Below, one piece after another: positions 24,401 through 36,424 of a stretch of DNA of 64,000 nucleotides (position 1 is its first letter; the number at the start of each line of letters is the position of its first letter). A model generated the notes under the pieces. The model had not been told where the DNA came from. It did not search any database and saw only the letters and a program-made list of their open reading frames with translations. The DNA comes from Monomorium pharaonis (lineage: Eukaryota > Arthropoda > Insecta > Hymenoptera > Formicidae), in the NCBI RefSeq assembly GCF_013373865.1, contig NC_050473.1:20251597-20315596 (forward strand), written 5' to 3'. The translations under genes were made by a program, and so were the position numbers.

Positions 24401-26470
24401 ACGACGTAAATATGCACAAACGTGATATTCATATGTGTGTGAGCTGATGTGATGAGGTGCACCTCAACATAGCGTAAGCGTCCCAGATTGATTCTCTAAT
24501 TCTAAAAATTCAAATTGTTAAGAAATTATGACATATTAATAGAAGAGACGCGAATAAAGCTTTATCGATCACACGATGATGAACGAGGGTTGAAAATAAA
24601 ACTTTCAGTATCCTTTACGAGGACATCCCATGCAATCCTCCTTGATCGTCCTATCTTCCTGATATCTAAGTAGATCAACTCGACTAGAAGGATCAACCCT
24701 TTTCCCTCTATGAGCCACGAATCCTCTGACACAGTATGTCGTTCCTGCGAAGTAATCTATTGACTTTATTATTTCGTAAATTTGACGGTTTCTATAAAAT
24801 TCATTACAACGTGCCGTTCTTCGTTTAAATAATTTCTATACTGTAGCGCGACACATATTATAATTATAATTTTCTAAATAAAAGAGGTAGAAACAAATAT
24901 ATTAGTATTCTATATAATCAAAGTGAATCTGACGTTTCTGTTTCTTAAACTTTTATTTCATTATTAAATCGTATTGCGATTTAATGACGAATTTTGAAGT
25001 ATAAAATTATTCCGAAAAGCGAAAGCTACGCCTATAAGGACTCGAAGACGCTTCTTCGAATTCCATGCTATCCTGGTCTCTAATTAAGGAACTCTATTCA
25101 TGGTGTACCCTCGGGGGTAATATAATCCGCGTCCCTAAGGGAACGCCTATGCATTCTAATGTAGGAATAATAGCCTCTTCTGCCCATTATTTCGCGTCGT
25201 TTTAACCCACCCATATATACCATTGATGCTAAATGAACGTTCCAAGTCATAAATGGAAGACTTTAAGTTTACTCAAATACGTCTACTTACAAATTTATCA
25301 ATGATTAACTAATTTTAGAAATGTTGGAAAAAGAAACTATCTTTCTTTTTGCTCATAATTTATATTATTATAAAAAGAAATTATATAATATTATTATCTT
25401 TTTGCATATAATAAGAAATTATATAATATTATTATCTTTTTGCAATTTAAAGAGCAATATGTAGATTTTTATAATTAAATTTTATGTCTCCGATAGTGTG
25501 TAAAATACATGTGTTATTTTGTAATAATTTTATTATTGTTAACATTAAAATTATTAATATTTAATTACTTTTAGTTAATTTTTTCTTATACTGTTATCAA
25601 AAAGACATAGTTTTTTTAATAATATTGAATTTTATAAGATATAGAAACAATTTTTATTAGAATGATACAGATTTTTTATTACTTTGGAACAATAGTTCAT
25701 AACGAAGTCATAATTAATTAAAGATCTGTTTTATTTCGAGCGATTATTTTCGAGAAATGGCAAAAAGATAAAGTACTTTCCTTCAATCGTGGAAATCGCT
25801 CGTAGTCAGCTCGAGATGTTAAATTGGGGTTCAACACTTTCCATCGTACTCTCATCTCATTTGTATAAAAACGAGCTTTTATTTCTCTTAATCCCTCTGA
25901 CGGACACGTCTTAAAGTTTCTTCCTGCGTCGCCCTGACACCCTAATACTCGATCGACGGAATTTGACCGTGGGCGAGAATCGTTCTCACGCTCGAGGCAG
26001 GATTCCAGCGTCCTCGGCGAAGGCGTCCTCCGATATAGTCGAGGGGTCGTGAGAGGGTTCGAACCTTGGATCCTCCTTCGCGATCTTCCCTCCGCGTTTG
26101 CGGCATATAGACGAGGACCTTTGAACCCATAGAATTTCGTGTCGATAATTCTCAGCATGGTGGAAGAAGACCGGAGACGATGTCGCGTCAAAATAATCTA
26201 CATCGTGAAAACAGACTCAAAACGACAGAATATTTTGAAATCAATCAGTGAACTGTCTCAAAGATGAAAAAGGCTATCCTTTTAATTTTCCTTAGAAAGC
26301 TTTGAAACTTCTCCCACATCTTCATGTCACAAAAATATCTTGTACTCTAACAATAAAACGTATAAAAAATGTTACTAATAAAGTAATGTAACTATATTTC
26401 CTCGTACGGATTTATAAAGTCTGAATTCTTCGCGCGTGTGGATTTGCTTACAATAAATTCGAATAAGCTG
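21441..26470 (+). other. intron segment with GC-elevated islands, no gene recognised
   Basis: AT-rich DNA with higher-GC stretches at about 23360-23640, 24020-24420, 24600-25200 and 25720-26220. The islands open frames of 80-157 codons on both strands (for example minus strand 25718-26191) but none resembles a known protein and no matching splice sites could be argued. A 50-bp tandem duplication (AAGAAATTATATAATATTAT) lies at 25375-25440. The islands are candidates for conserved regulatory DNA. Confidence 0.35.
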
Positions 26471-26604
26471 CATTAGTGCACACTCTGATGCACGTTAAAG
26501 CCTCAATTTAATTTAAGTGTAAAAGTAACATATCACACGTCATAGACCTTTACGTCAATTTATATACTTACGGCTTTAATGTGCACTAGTGCGCACTAGT
26601 GCGT
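26471..26604. repeat. small inverted-repeat element
   Basis: The left arm CATTAGTGCACACTCTGATG then CACGTTAAAGCC is complementary to the right arm GGCTTTAATGTGCACTAGTG then CGCACTAGTG. The loop is AT-rich. Possibly a small MITE; no clear target duplication. Confidence 0.55.
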
Positions 26605-26788
26605 CCAATCAAATTCTCTATTAAAAGGCATCCCAAATATGCAATATACCGAGGAAAATAATTGAAATAAAAAATATGTTAGATAATGAAATATTTAAAG
26701 GATATATCTATAAAAATACTATTTGAAATAGATATTTTGTGTAATGAATATAACATTTATGTAATACAAATGGTATTTTAATTTATAT

Positions 26789-26847
<59 letters not shown>

Positions 26848-28638
26848 TTTATATTACTTTTTACTTGAAATAAGATATTTATTTTACATTTATCATGAAT
26901 ATGTTATAATACATTATGAATAAATAAGTTTTCTCAATTTTCTATTGTTTATTTAATATTTTCTATTTTTTAAGAGAGAAAGGGTAAAATAGAAAATAGT
27001 AAAATAAAAACCAACACCTATGAGTTGTGACTCATTTTTCTTACCTAGATTTTTTAAGTAGCTAAATAATCAAATAAATTTATTTTAAAATGTGTTTATA
27101 GAAATTTAATTACATCTATAAATTCACAAAATATATGCTGTGCCTTTATTTTTAATATTTTTTACTTTGTATTTTCTCTTTTCTTAAAAAATATAAAATA
27201 GTAAATAAACAGAAAAAATAGAGATAACTTATTTACCTAAAACATATTAAAATATTAAATAAATATTTTATTTCAAGTAGATGGATATGTAAGTGTTATA
27301 TTTGCTTTTTTTATATTTACAATAATACTCAAAAATTTATTTTAAATAAATTTTTTTATAAATAAAAAAAATTATATATATATATATAATTATATAAATA
27401 TTTTTATAGAATCTATAATATTTTAATATTTATCCAGCACTGCAAATATGCTTGCACAATCGCGCAAATTGTTAACTAATAAATAATTACAATGATGACA
27501 TTTATTTTAAAGTAATATTTTTAAATTTCCATATCTCTTGATTTTAAACTCGTTGAAATATCAGAAAAAAATATGATTTACTCATCTCGTAATGTTGCAT
27601 ATTACAAGTCGCGTGGAGTTTTATGTGTTAAAATAATTGTTAAGTTAATGAACATTTTTTCTTATCTTTCGCCATTCTACCACGTATTAGACTAATTCTT
27701 TAAAACGAAATAACTGCAAAATATTTCGATCGTAAAGTCCTTTCTAACAATAAGTGCCATTGTACGACTTTCACGACTGACCACCCTCATTCGAGATCGT
27801 TGAAAAATCCGAGGTATCATAGTTCTTGGAAGATAACTATGGATCTTTCTCTTTTTCTTTTTTTTCGCTGAAAGGCAAAGCCTCATCCGTTAGGCTCGTG
27901 GGAATCGAAGGACGAGTCGCAACGGGCGTGAGAAAGCAGCTTCGAAGAGAGATCGAAATCTTCTCAGGGTTACTAGGGAATCATTCCGTGCCAAGAAGCT
28001 TCTTTGGGGCGCAGGCGCCTGTAAGACGGTTATTAAGTAATCCCATTAATTACGCTTCCGTAATTAGTCAGTGTGTTAGTTAGACGAAGAACGTTGTTTA
28101 CTCATTATTAAATCCGTTAGTTAAGATATTGCTAATGCAACGATACGTTTTCATTCAAAGATTATCAGAATTGTCGTATAATAGCATAAAGTGCGAAGTT
28201 ACTCCAACGAAATTAATATTAAGAACATATTAGTGAACATTAAAAAATAACTTATAGAAATAATAATAATAATGAATCGTAACATGTCCACGTGCGCATT
28301 TTAGAGATAAATAATACATTCAAAATTCTCGAAAAGCTTTGCTTTTAAAAATTAGAAAAGATTGCTAATAGTTTGATAATTCTGAACAGAAAGTTGAAAC
28401 AGTTTCTTAACATATTCTTTCAGATTTTTTTAGGTTGATAATATTTGCTAGAAAAAGAGGAGAGATATAATACTTATCTTTTTAAACAGATTTCTTATCA
28501 CTTTATGACAGCTCACTGTTGTCTTTATTGTTCTTAAGTTAATAGTCTTCAAAAAATACTGTTATTACGTTTAACTTACGTTTAGTAAAACACAATCTTT
28601 TAACTTTTTAAAATAATTATATTTATATATAAATGTGT

Positions 28639-28640
<2 letters not shown>
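26605..28640 (+). other. AT-rich intron segment with an (AT)n run and one GC island
   Basis: An (AT)n microsatellite is at 26799-26841. At 27760-28085 the GC rises (GGAATCGAAGGACGAGTCGC and AAGCTTCTTTGGGGCGCAGG) with an 85-codon plus frame, not recognised. The rest is AT-rich without visible structure. Confidence 0.35.

Positions 28641-28642
<2 letters not shown>

Positions 28643-28686
<44 letters not shown>
28643..28686. repeat. (TA)n microsatellite
   Basis: Uninterrupted TA dinucleotides. Confidence 0.95.
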
Positions 28687-28689
<3 letters not shown>

Positions 28690-28963
28690 TATATAATACC
28701 CATTTTATTAAAATTTATGTTATTAAAAATTATATAATGTATATATCATTAAAAATTAGAAATATGTAAAATATTTTGATTAAACATTTTTTTCCTCAAC
28801 ATTTCAATTAATCGTAAAATAATTAATTAATCAAATATTATAGTTTTATTTTTAAAAATTAACTTTTAAAGAAAATAAATTTTTAAAGAAACATGATTTG
28901 TTACTTTGTTTTATTTATAACAAATTTTTGTTTATCGTAATTTTGTAGTTCTGCTTCCAATAA

Positions 28964-28968
<5 letters not shown>

Positions 28969-29027
<59 letters not shown>
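28969..29027 (+). repeat. (AC)n microsatellite
   Basis: Uninterrupted AC dinucleotides, about 29 units. Confidence 0.95.
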
Positions 29028-29028
<1 letters not shown>

Positions 29029-30494
29029 GATAACTAGAAAAATATTTATGTAAAAAATACAGTTTTATTTAAAAAAATAAGGGAACGTAATTGCACTTTG
29101 CAAATGTAGATAAGATCGGCTTATAAAAAGACGTAGCATTAAGTCATGCAAGCTTTTTCATGGTGAATTTTAATGAAGTTAATTTACATGATAAGTTTTG
29201 TCGACGTTTCGTGTTTATGTGCCGTTGTTTCGCATACAGTTGCACAAAGATCCTTTCCAAGTACTTCCATGGTATTCTGTTTTCCCAATAAGAATGACAC
29301 GCTCGACTGATCTTCCTTGAAAAGCGTCCATTAATCAATAGCTTCTTGTCGAAACCTCCTTAACAAATCCAACTTTCTGTACGACTCTCAATTCTTGTTC
29401 TGTATGAATTTTCGTTATAGACTTGAACGTAATTGAATTAGTGTCATATTCATTGACGAACTCTCTGATAGAATGTAAAATAAAAGTAATATCGTAATTG
29501 TACAGATGCTGAATTTTAATTTATTTTAATATTGTGAAAATCATTAAATTGCAAAGGGACATTTTCAATATACTAGATAGAACTTGCTAAATAATCACAA
29601 AATTTTTAAAACTATTGATGAATGCAATACAATCTGTTATATCGTAATATAACATTACTACATTATATACTCAATGTAATAAAAGACTAAATTAATATTC
29701 AATAAATTTTTTATTAATAAAAAATTTGAAATGTAAGACATGAGTTTTTAAATTGTCACAAAATTGAAGAAATAATACTAATGTGACCAATCAAGAATTA
29801 CAGTTAAGCAATCACATGCTTGTGAAATACTGTCACTTAAAATTTATTTTAATTTGTCTGAATTGAAATAGAAAAACAACTATCATTTTTGAGTTATTCA
29901 ATTCAATCAAAGACGTATAAACAATTCTATTTCGAACATTATCTCAAAGTTGAAGAAATAATATACAGCCAGGCATAAATGAATAATTAAACAATTATTT
30001 GTAAGTTACTATTATTGTAAATTTATTTTAATTGCATTTGTTTTAATTAAAATGCAAGCAACTATTGCTCTTGGATTATTTCATTTAATTAAAGACAAAT
30101 GGATAATTCTCTTTCTATCGATATCATAAAGATAATGTTTTTCTATCTTTTTCTACGACATTATAGGTATTGCCTCTTTTTTAGCGTTTTTATTTTGTAA
30201 TATACATATTAAAAAATTTTGCTTAAAATAAAAAAAAATCCGAACAATTTTATCATTCTGACTTTACATACACTTTTGTGCTACAATCTATTATATTTAT
30301 CACGCATTCTAAATTCTCTCTGATTTCTATATTTCATTATTGAAAAGATTCTTTCATCAAAAGAAGGAAAACTAAAAGAGTTTTCTTGCGTAACGTTTGT
30401 AAACAAGATGGAATGTGCAGTACCAGATGTGGTCAGAATCCCGACCGAGAACGCTGACAAAAATTCACCTTTTCTTTAATATGTATATGTGTTG

Positions 30495-30496
<2 letters not shown>
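29028..30496 (+). repeat. AT-rich segment with a diverged ~190-bp tandem duplication
   Basis: Within this segment, about 29755-29940 and 29945-30130 are diverged direct copies. Shared blocks in order are TTGAAGAAATAATA, AATTTATTTTAATT, GAAATAGAAAAACAACTAT versus AAAATGCAAGCAACTAT, and AATTAAAGAC. Outside the duplication nothing is identified. Confidence 0.5.

Positions 30497-30547
<51 letters not shown>
30497..30547 (+). repeat. (TC)n microsatellite
   Basis: Uninterrupted TC dinucleotides. Confidence 0.95.
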
Positions 30548-30552
<5 letters not shown>

Positions 30553-31682
30553 CTTCAGCGTGACGTTCTTGGCGTTTCCTGACCGCCTGATATTGGGTGT
30601 TCGATTAATTCGTGTTTACAACGTTCTTCACGCCTCGGTTCAGCCCTTAACACGTCATTAACGATGTCATTATCAATGTATTTTAGTATCAGATGCAACC
30701 GAACAAAATGTATCAATGCAAGATAAACAGCATTTTGTGTCATGACTGTTTGCTGTGTGCGTGAACGAAGTTTAGATGTCCCGCTGCTTCCTCGATGACA
30801 TGCAAACCTGATAGGAGGAGGCTATAAAATTTCCGTTAGCACATTTTTTCGATATAATAGCAAGACATAACGTTCCGCGAATAAGAATTATAAATCGTAA
30901 TTACACGAATTTTATTCCAATTTCCTGCTAATTAGATATTCACTAGAAGCGATTAGATTTTATTCTGATGGATAAAATTACAGATCGCAATTATAGATGA
31001 GATTAAATGTAAGTAAACTCTTTTCCTTACTTGGAAATATAATACAATAGCAGCGAATACTATGAATTTCACGTATATAGTTTTTATATGAATCAAAATT
31101 ATGCAGGTCTGAAGATAAAAATATAAATCTGAAAAAATAAGAGACATAAAAAGATAGAAAGAAATAAAACAATAACAAAAGTATGGGAAAACAAAATGTA
31201 TGCAAAAATATATAATATCATATAACATCATTAATACTTGACGATATATACAAGTGGTCAAAATGCACAAAAGAGGAATGTAGATCTTGTGTAAAAGCGC
31301 TTCGTTTGACGTAACAACCCGATTTTCTTTAGGGCCTTTTCGTTTAGAGACTGGTCAAGGTCGAATTTCGTCAAGGACCACTTCGACGTTTCTGCTAGCC
31401 TAATAGAAAATCTTGTACTAATTTATATTTACAATGCTTTTCACGCCTCTCAATGAATTACGATAGTATATATAATGAGCGATGGTCGTTACGCGATCTT
31501 TCTTTTGAGCGTTATTAAACGATCACAAATTGGATTAAAGATTGGCATTAAAGATTCTCGTATTCCTACACAAGAGATTTTTTAACTTTCTATCATTTCT
31601 ACTGCCCTGCTCACTGAAATACACGAGATATCCGTTGAAAAATATTGGAGAACCTTTCAATCAATTTTTTATTATTGTAGTA

Positions 31683-31684
<2 letters not shown>
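30548..31684 (+). other. intron segment, no gene recognised
   Basis: Moderately AT-rich; short frames on the minus strand (30555-30743, 30953-31270) are not recognised and are probably chance. GC is slightly higher at 30550-30620 and 31310-31400. Confidence 0.3.

Positions 31685-31723
<39 letters not shown>
31685..31723 (+). repeat. (CT)n microsatellite
   Basis: Uninterrupted CT dinucleotides. Confidence 0.95.
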
Positions 31724-31727
<4 letters not shown>

Positions 31728-32348
31728 GAAAAGAATTTAGTACTCAAATCACGTGTATAGTATTAGTGTGTAAAATATCTGTAAAAATAAATTGTACGTA
31801 TAAAATTAATTATCATTTTCAAGCATGAGGAAAAAAATTAATATTAATATTATCAATCCTGACATTATTCTTATTACAAATAAGCTACGTCTAGTTTAAT
31901 TTTAATTGTCACTGACACTGTAGAAATGTACTTCTACATCTTCTGCTGGCCTGGCACCATTGTTGACAGAAGTCATTTAAATGAATGGACTTGTTCAGAC
32001 GAGTGTAATATCTTCTTCTTACCGCATTCTTAGGGTTCGCACAGACCTGAACCCTCGAAAAGGCCACGGAAAAGCATTGATTCATGCTGCCCTATTCCAA
32101 AAGGGGATCAACTACCTCGGGCTTATAATTTTTTTCCGACTCTGCAGTCAATGCTTTCTTAATAAATTTTTTTCAAATATTATTAATTTTACCCCTCGTT
32201 GTCATAGAGCTTAGAGTTGTAAAATTATATTTCCTCATGTTACGTCACAAATTGCGATATACAATAAATGTTATATAATAAATAATATAACCGTTGTAAA
32301 AGGCAGAAATACGTATAATAATATAAATACTAGTCGTGAAAATTTACG
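31724..32348 (+). other. AT-rich intron segment, nothing identified
   Basis: A 77-codon frame at 31981-32214 has no recognisable feature. Otherwise featureless. Confidence 0.3.
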
Positions 32349-32392
32349 CACACACACACACATGCACGCACGCACACGCACACACACACACA
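32349..32392 (+). repeat. (CA)n microsatellite, interrupted
   Basis: CA repeats with CATGCACG and CACG interruptions. Confidence 0.9.
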
Positions 32393-32536
32393 TTAAAGTT
32401 ATATATTAAAATGTATTTAAAAATTTTGTGTTAATTTTAACGTTTAACATGGCCTCAACTGGTTTAACCAAATTTTTTGTTAATTTAATATAAAATGAAT
32501 ACGTTAAAAACAAATATTATATAAAAGACAAAAAGT

Positions 32537-32640
32537 ATGCTTCTGCAATTTGTCTTCAAATTATGTTAAAATGTTATTTTTAATTATTTAACACAAAAAA
32601 TAACGTTTTAACACAATTTGAAAACAAATTGCGGAAGCAC
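32537..32640. repeat. ~45-bp inverted repeat (stem-loop)
   Basis: The left arm TGCTTCTGCAATTTGTCTTC then AAATTATGTTAAAATG is complementary to the right arm (reverse complement TGCTTCCGCAATTTGTTTTC then AAATTGTGTTAAAACG). Flanking GTGTTAATTTTAACG motifs resemble the internal motifs of the element at 41392-42274, so it may be a fragment of that family. Confidence 0.6.
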
Positions 32641-35600
32641 ATTTTTTTGATAAAATTAATGTTTACAAAGAAAAAATAGTATCAAAAATTATATAGTATC
32701 AAATTCTAACTAATATATTTTATTTAAAAAACATTGTTTCATACATAAACAAGAAATTATATTTTGGCTTATATGTGAAACAATAATGATCTTTCTTATA
32801 TATAATTTAATATTTTTTAAAGAAGTTAATTATTTCAGATTTTAGTAAATGTAATATTTTTATTTTAATATTTCTTATAATAGTCATTTAAAGAGCACAA
32901 TATGATAATTTTAATAAAACAACATAAAAAAATTTTAATTCTTAAAGGTAATATTATTTCAAGATATTGTTATTCTTCATTCAATATTTTTTTTCACTTA
33001 ACTTATAAAAATTATTAATTATAATTAATAAAATTAAAAATATATTTTTCTGGGGAAAACTAAAATTATACATAAAATTCTTCGTGTAAACAAATTATGT
33101 CTAACTTTATGTAATTTTACTTAAAAATTTAACATTTTTTTAATAAAGATAATCTGAAAACAAGAATGTTCTTTTTTGTGTAATATGTTGACATATACAT
33201 TTTATTTGTTTAAATAAACAGAAAAAGAAGAACATAACATGGAAAGGATTACGGGATCTTAGTACATCAATATATAATGATATAATTGATATTAAAAAGT
33301 TACAAATCTTTTTTTTCGTGATGTTAATAAGACGTAACAATAATCTAAATTAAAACAAACTATTATTATGCTTTCTTGTCACGAAAACAATAGATTTATA
33401 ACTTTTTAATAGCAATTATGTTATTTGATACACTAAAATTCGCACCTGACTCACATAATCCCTTTTTTGTTGTGTCCTTCTTTTTGTTAATTTCAAAATT
33501 GTAACTTATTTAATTTATGAATATTTTATTCTTTTTTACTCGTTTATCTTAGAATTTCTTTTTCAAACTATATTATATTGTATTTGATTTTGTTATTTGT
33601 ACATTTATTATACAACTTGTATTATTTTAATGCTAAGAAAAATGTTGAATGCCAATTTACTACAAAATATTCAGTAACACTTCAATAACAATAATCAAAT
33701 ATCACAAGTGTATGCTTACAGGCATTTGATGAAATATTGAGCAAGATAATGGCAGTTGTAAAACCCGATTCTAAGTCATTCAAATTTTACATCACGCGTC
33801 CGTCCATTTAATCCCACCTGTTCGTTTAAATGGGGGAGAAGAAATTATAGAGGGATGAGCGATGTACAAAAGATATCAAGGGTACCCGTGATACTTGCTA
33901 AGCTCTCATGATACCCTGGTATCAGAAGCGCCACGCGCCTTCGTGGTTTTCCCACGAGCCCTCTCCAAGTTCTCACGCGAGCTCCTTCCCTTCCTCCATG
34001 TGTGCCTCGATACGGCCGCATAAAAAAGACACGGGCGAAAGAGTGGGAAGAGCAAAGAGGGTCGCGAGAATAGTAAATGATTTCCCCGGTCGATCAAGTT
34101 GCACGATGCAATATATTCTTTTTAAGCACTGCCAAAAATGGTATGCAGAATGCTATGCAACGAGAACAGTATCTATTGTTTAGAGTCTAAATAAGTATCT
34201 AATTTAAAGTGCAAATAGAGTCTAAATTTAAGATCACACAACGCGATTTTCTTATTTTTTCGAAATAATTAATTGAATACGACTGTGTAGAATCATATAA
34301 AATTTAAAAAGTGCATAAGTTTCTTAAGTATATATATTTTATAATATATTAATTTTATCATTTATTTAACAAACATATCGATTTAAACACAGTACGAATA
34401 AATTGTTAAACTAATTTTGCTCAGGAAATAAAAAAGAATAAAAGGATAAATTTAAAGAAGTATAAAATATGCCCAAATACGAGTTTTGCTTTTAAACTAT
34501 TTTTTTTAATTCTTTATAGATTAAGAACAGGATTAGAAATGTTAAGATTTTTTTAATTAAATAAAATTAAAGTAAATGGCTAATAAAATTGATTTAATTG
34601 CATTAAAAGTTGAACAAAAAGTTAACTTCTATTAGAACTAAATTCTGTTTAGATTAACTTGAATTAAAAAACCTTAAAAAGCATTAATTATATATAAAAA
34701 TAGAATGTCTTAATTTTTTAAAGTTAGATTACTCAAAAAAATTATAATATGAATTGTCGAAATAAATTTAAATATTCTTATAAATTAAATTTTTTCTGAA
34801 ATAATAAAGAAATATTGTTTTAATATAAGAACAAAAAATTTATATGCATTTTTTGTTCATAATATTTTCTTTAACATAAAAATTTTCAACTTAAAAAAAA
34901 AATAAGTTAAAGTTTATGTGTTTTAAAAATAACTATAAGTTAAAGTTAAAAATTAATTTGTTTTAAATAAAATAAAAAGTTTAGTTATCAACATTTTAAC
35001 TTTATTATTTAATTAGTTACTACCCAACTCTGATAAAGAATATGCATCTGAATCTAATTTCACAAAGTATGTTGTGTATGTACATTGAAAACTTTATTGA
35101 TTTGTTATTTAATAATGATTTTGAAAAAAACATCTCGACGATTTATTAGTAATAAAACAAAAAAAAATAATTTGATGTCAGGTAAACAAGTATTCAAGTA
35201 AATGTTTAGAGAAACGAGAAACTTCCTGAGAGCGGATGAAGTCCTGGCAGTCTTGGATCTCGTGTTCTTGCGTTCCTGGAGAGACTCTCCCACGGTGCGA
35301 TCCCGTGGGAAGAATTTAATTGGCTTAAGAAGCCAGCCTCTTGTCCCAAGACGGCGCTTTATCCTCCTCCCACCGTGTCGTCCCTCTTTCTCGTTCTCTC
35401 TCTCTCTCTTTCTTTTTCCGTCGGGCGCTGGTCATTTTAAGCGGTTTAACCCCTCGTGTCGAGGATCGTCGACCTCGAATTGAATGCCCTCTCGTAAAGC
35501 TTGACCCTTATCATGATCCATTCCTCTCGGACTTCTAATTGCATAGCTCGACGGAGTTGATTGTATCGTACCGAATGACGATTTCGGTTCGTAGAAAATG

Positions 35601-36317
35601 ACGGGATTACTCTTTTATTTTGTTGCGCCCAGGAATAGGAAGCCACGTGGATCTGTTAAATGTGAGAAGGGAGTGTTTGAGTTTTCGTCTTAAAATGCTC
35701 GACAGATTCGATTTCCGACAAGTTCGATTCCCAATAAATAAGACCGGCGTGTGCAAGCCTGAAATCCATCGCGAAACTCTTTCACTCGTCTGCAAGCCTA
35801 CTACCGAACCAGATCGCTTGGCTGGCCTCAGGGACATTCTGTCTCACGTTACTGTTGATCCAGAGCCTGTGGGAATGAGCCTGCGTCCGGAATTCGTGAG
35901 AAAACTTGAACCGGAAGTCGCGCACGCGCGCGACACGCGCCTTTTCAACGGTCGCAATGTATGAGAAGTGCAAAACATATCAGACTGTAAGGATGTTTTG
36001 ACAATTTACGAATTACAACAAGAGATTCGAGACAAAATTTAAAATCTAAATATGAAAAAGCTTTTACTTAGCTTTTACTTATTTTGATATATTTATAAGA
36101 TTGAAGCATAAGCCGACAAATTTCTTCTTCGGCATTTTGCCGTCGTTTCTATAAAGAAGTCTGTTATTCATTATTATTAAGATATCTTTAATACACATTA
36201 GATTAATAAAAGAATAAATTGAAAATATATAATAAATATTTTAATTTTATTTTTGAAAAACTGTTGAGTATTAAATTTTTTAAATTTTAAGATAATTTTG
36301 AATAATATCGCATATAC
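32641..36317 (+). other. intron segment with two GC-elevated islands
   Basis: AT-rich, with islands at about 33780-34150 (GCGCCACGCGCCTTCGTGG) and 35200-35980 (GGAACCAGATC-type and CGCGCACGCGCGCGACACGC sequence). Both open overlapping frames of 62-114 codons on both strands, without recognisable domains. Regulatory DNA is as likely as coding. Confidence 0.35.
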
Positions 36318-36424
36318 ACTAAAAAATGTCCTGTTGAATGAATTGGAAATCTAATAGGTTCAACCAGATTCTAATTAAACATACCAGATTTCCAATTAAT
36401 TCAACAAGATTCTTTTTTCTACGT
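36318..36424. mobile_element. 107-bp stem-loop MITE
   Basis: The left arm CACTAAAAAATGTCCTGTTG then AATGAATTGGAAATCT pairs with the right arm (reverse complement AGAAAAAAGAATCTTGTTG then AATTAATTGGAAATCT). The loop is about 25 nt. Too short to encode anything. Confidence 0.65.

Noticed and set aside
26050..26075. GGTTCGAACC resembling a tRNA B box
   Set aside because: No matching T-arm pairing, no A box and no acceptor stem around it.
25718..26191. 157-codon minus-strand frame as a gene
   Set aside because: No recognisable domain or splice structure; overlaps another frame in the same GC island, so chance is likely.
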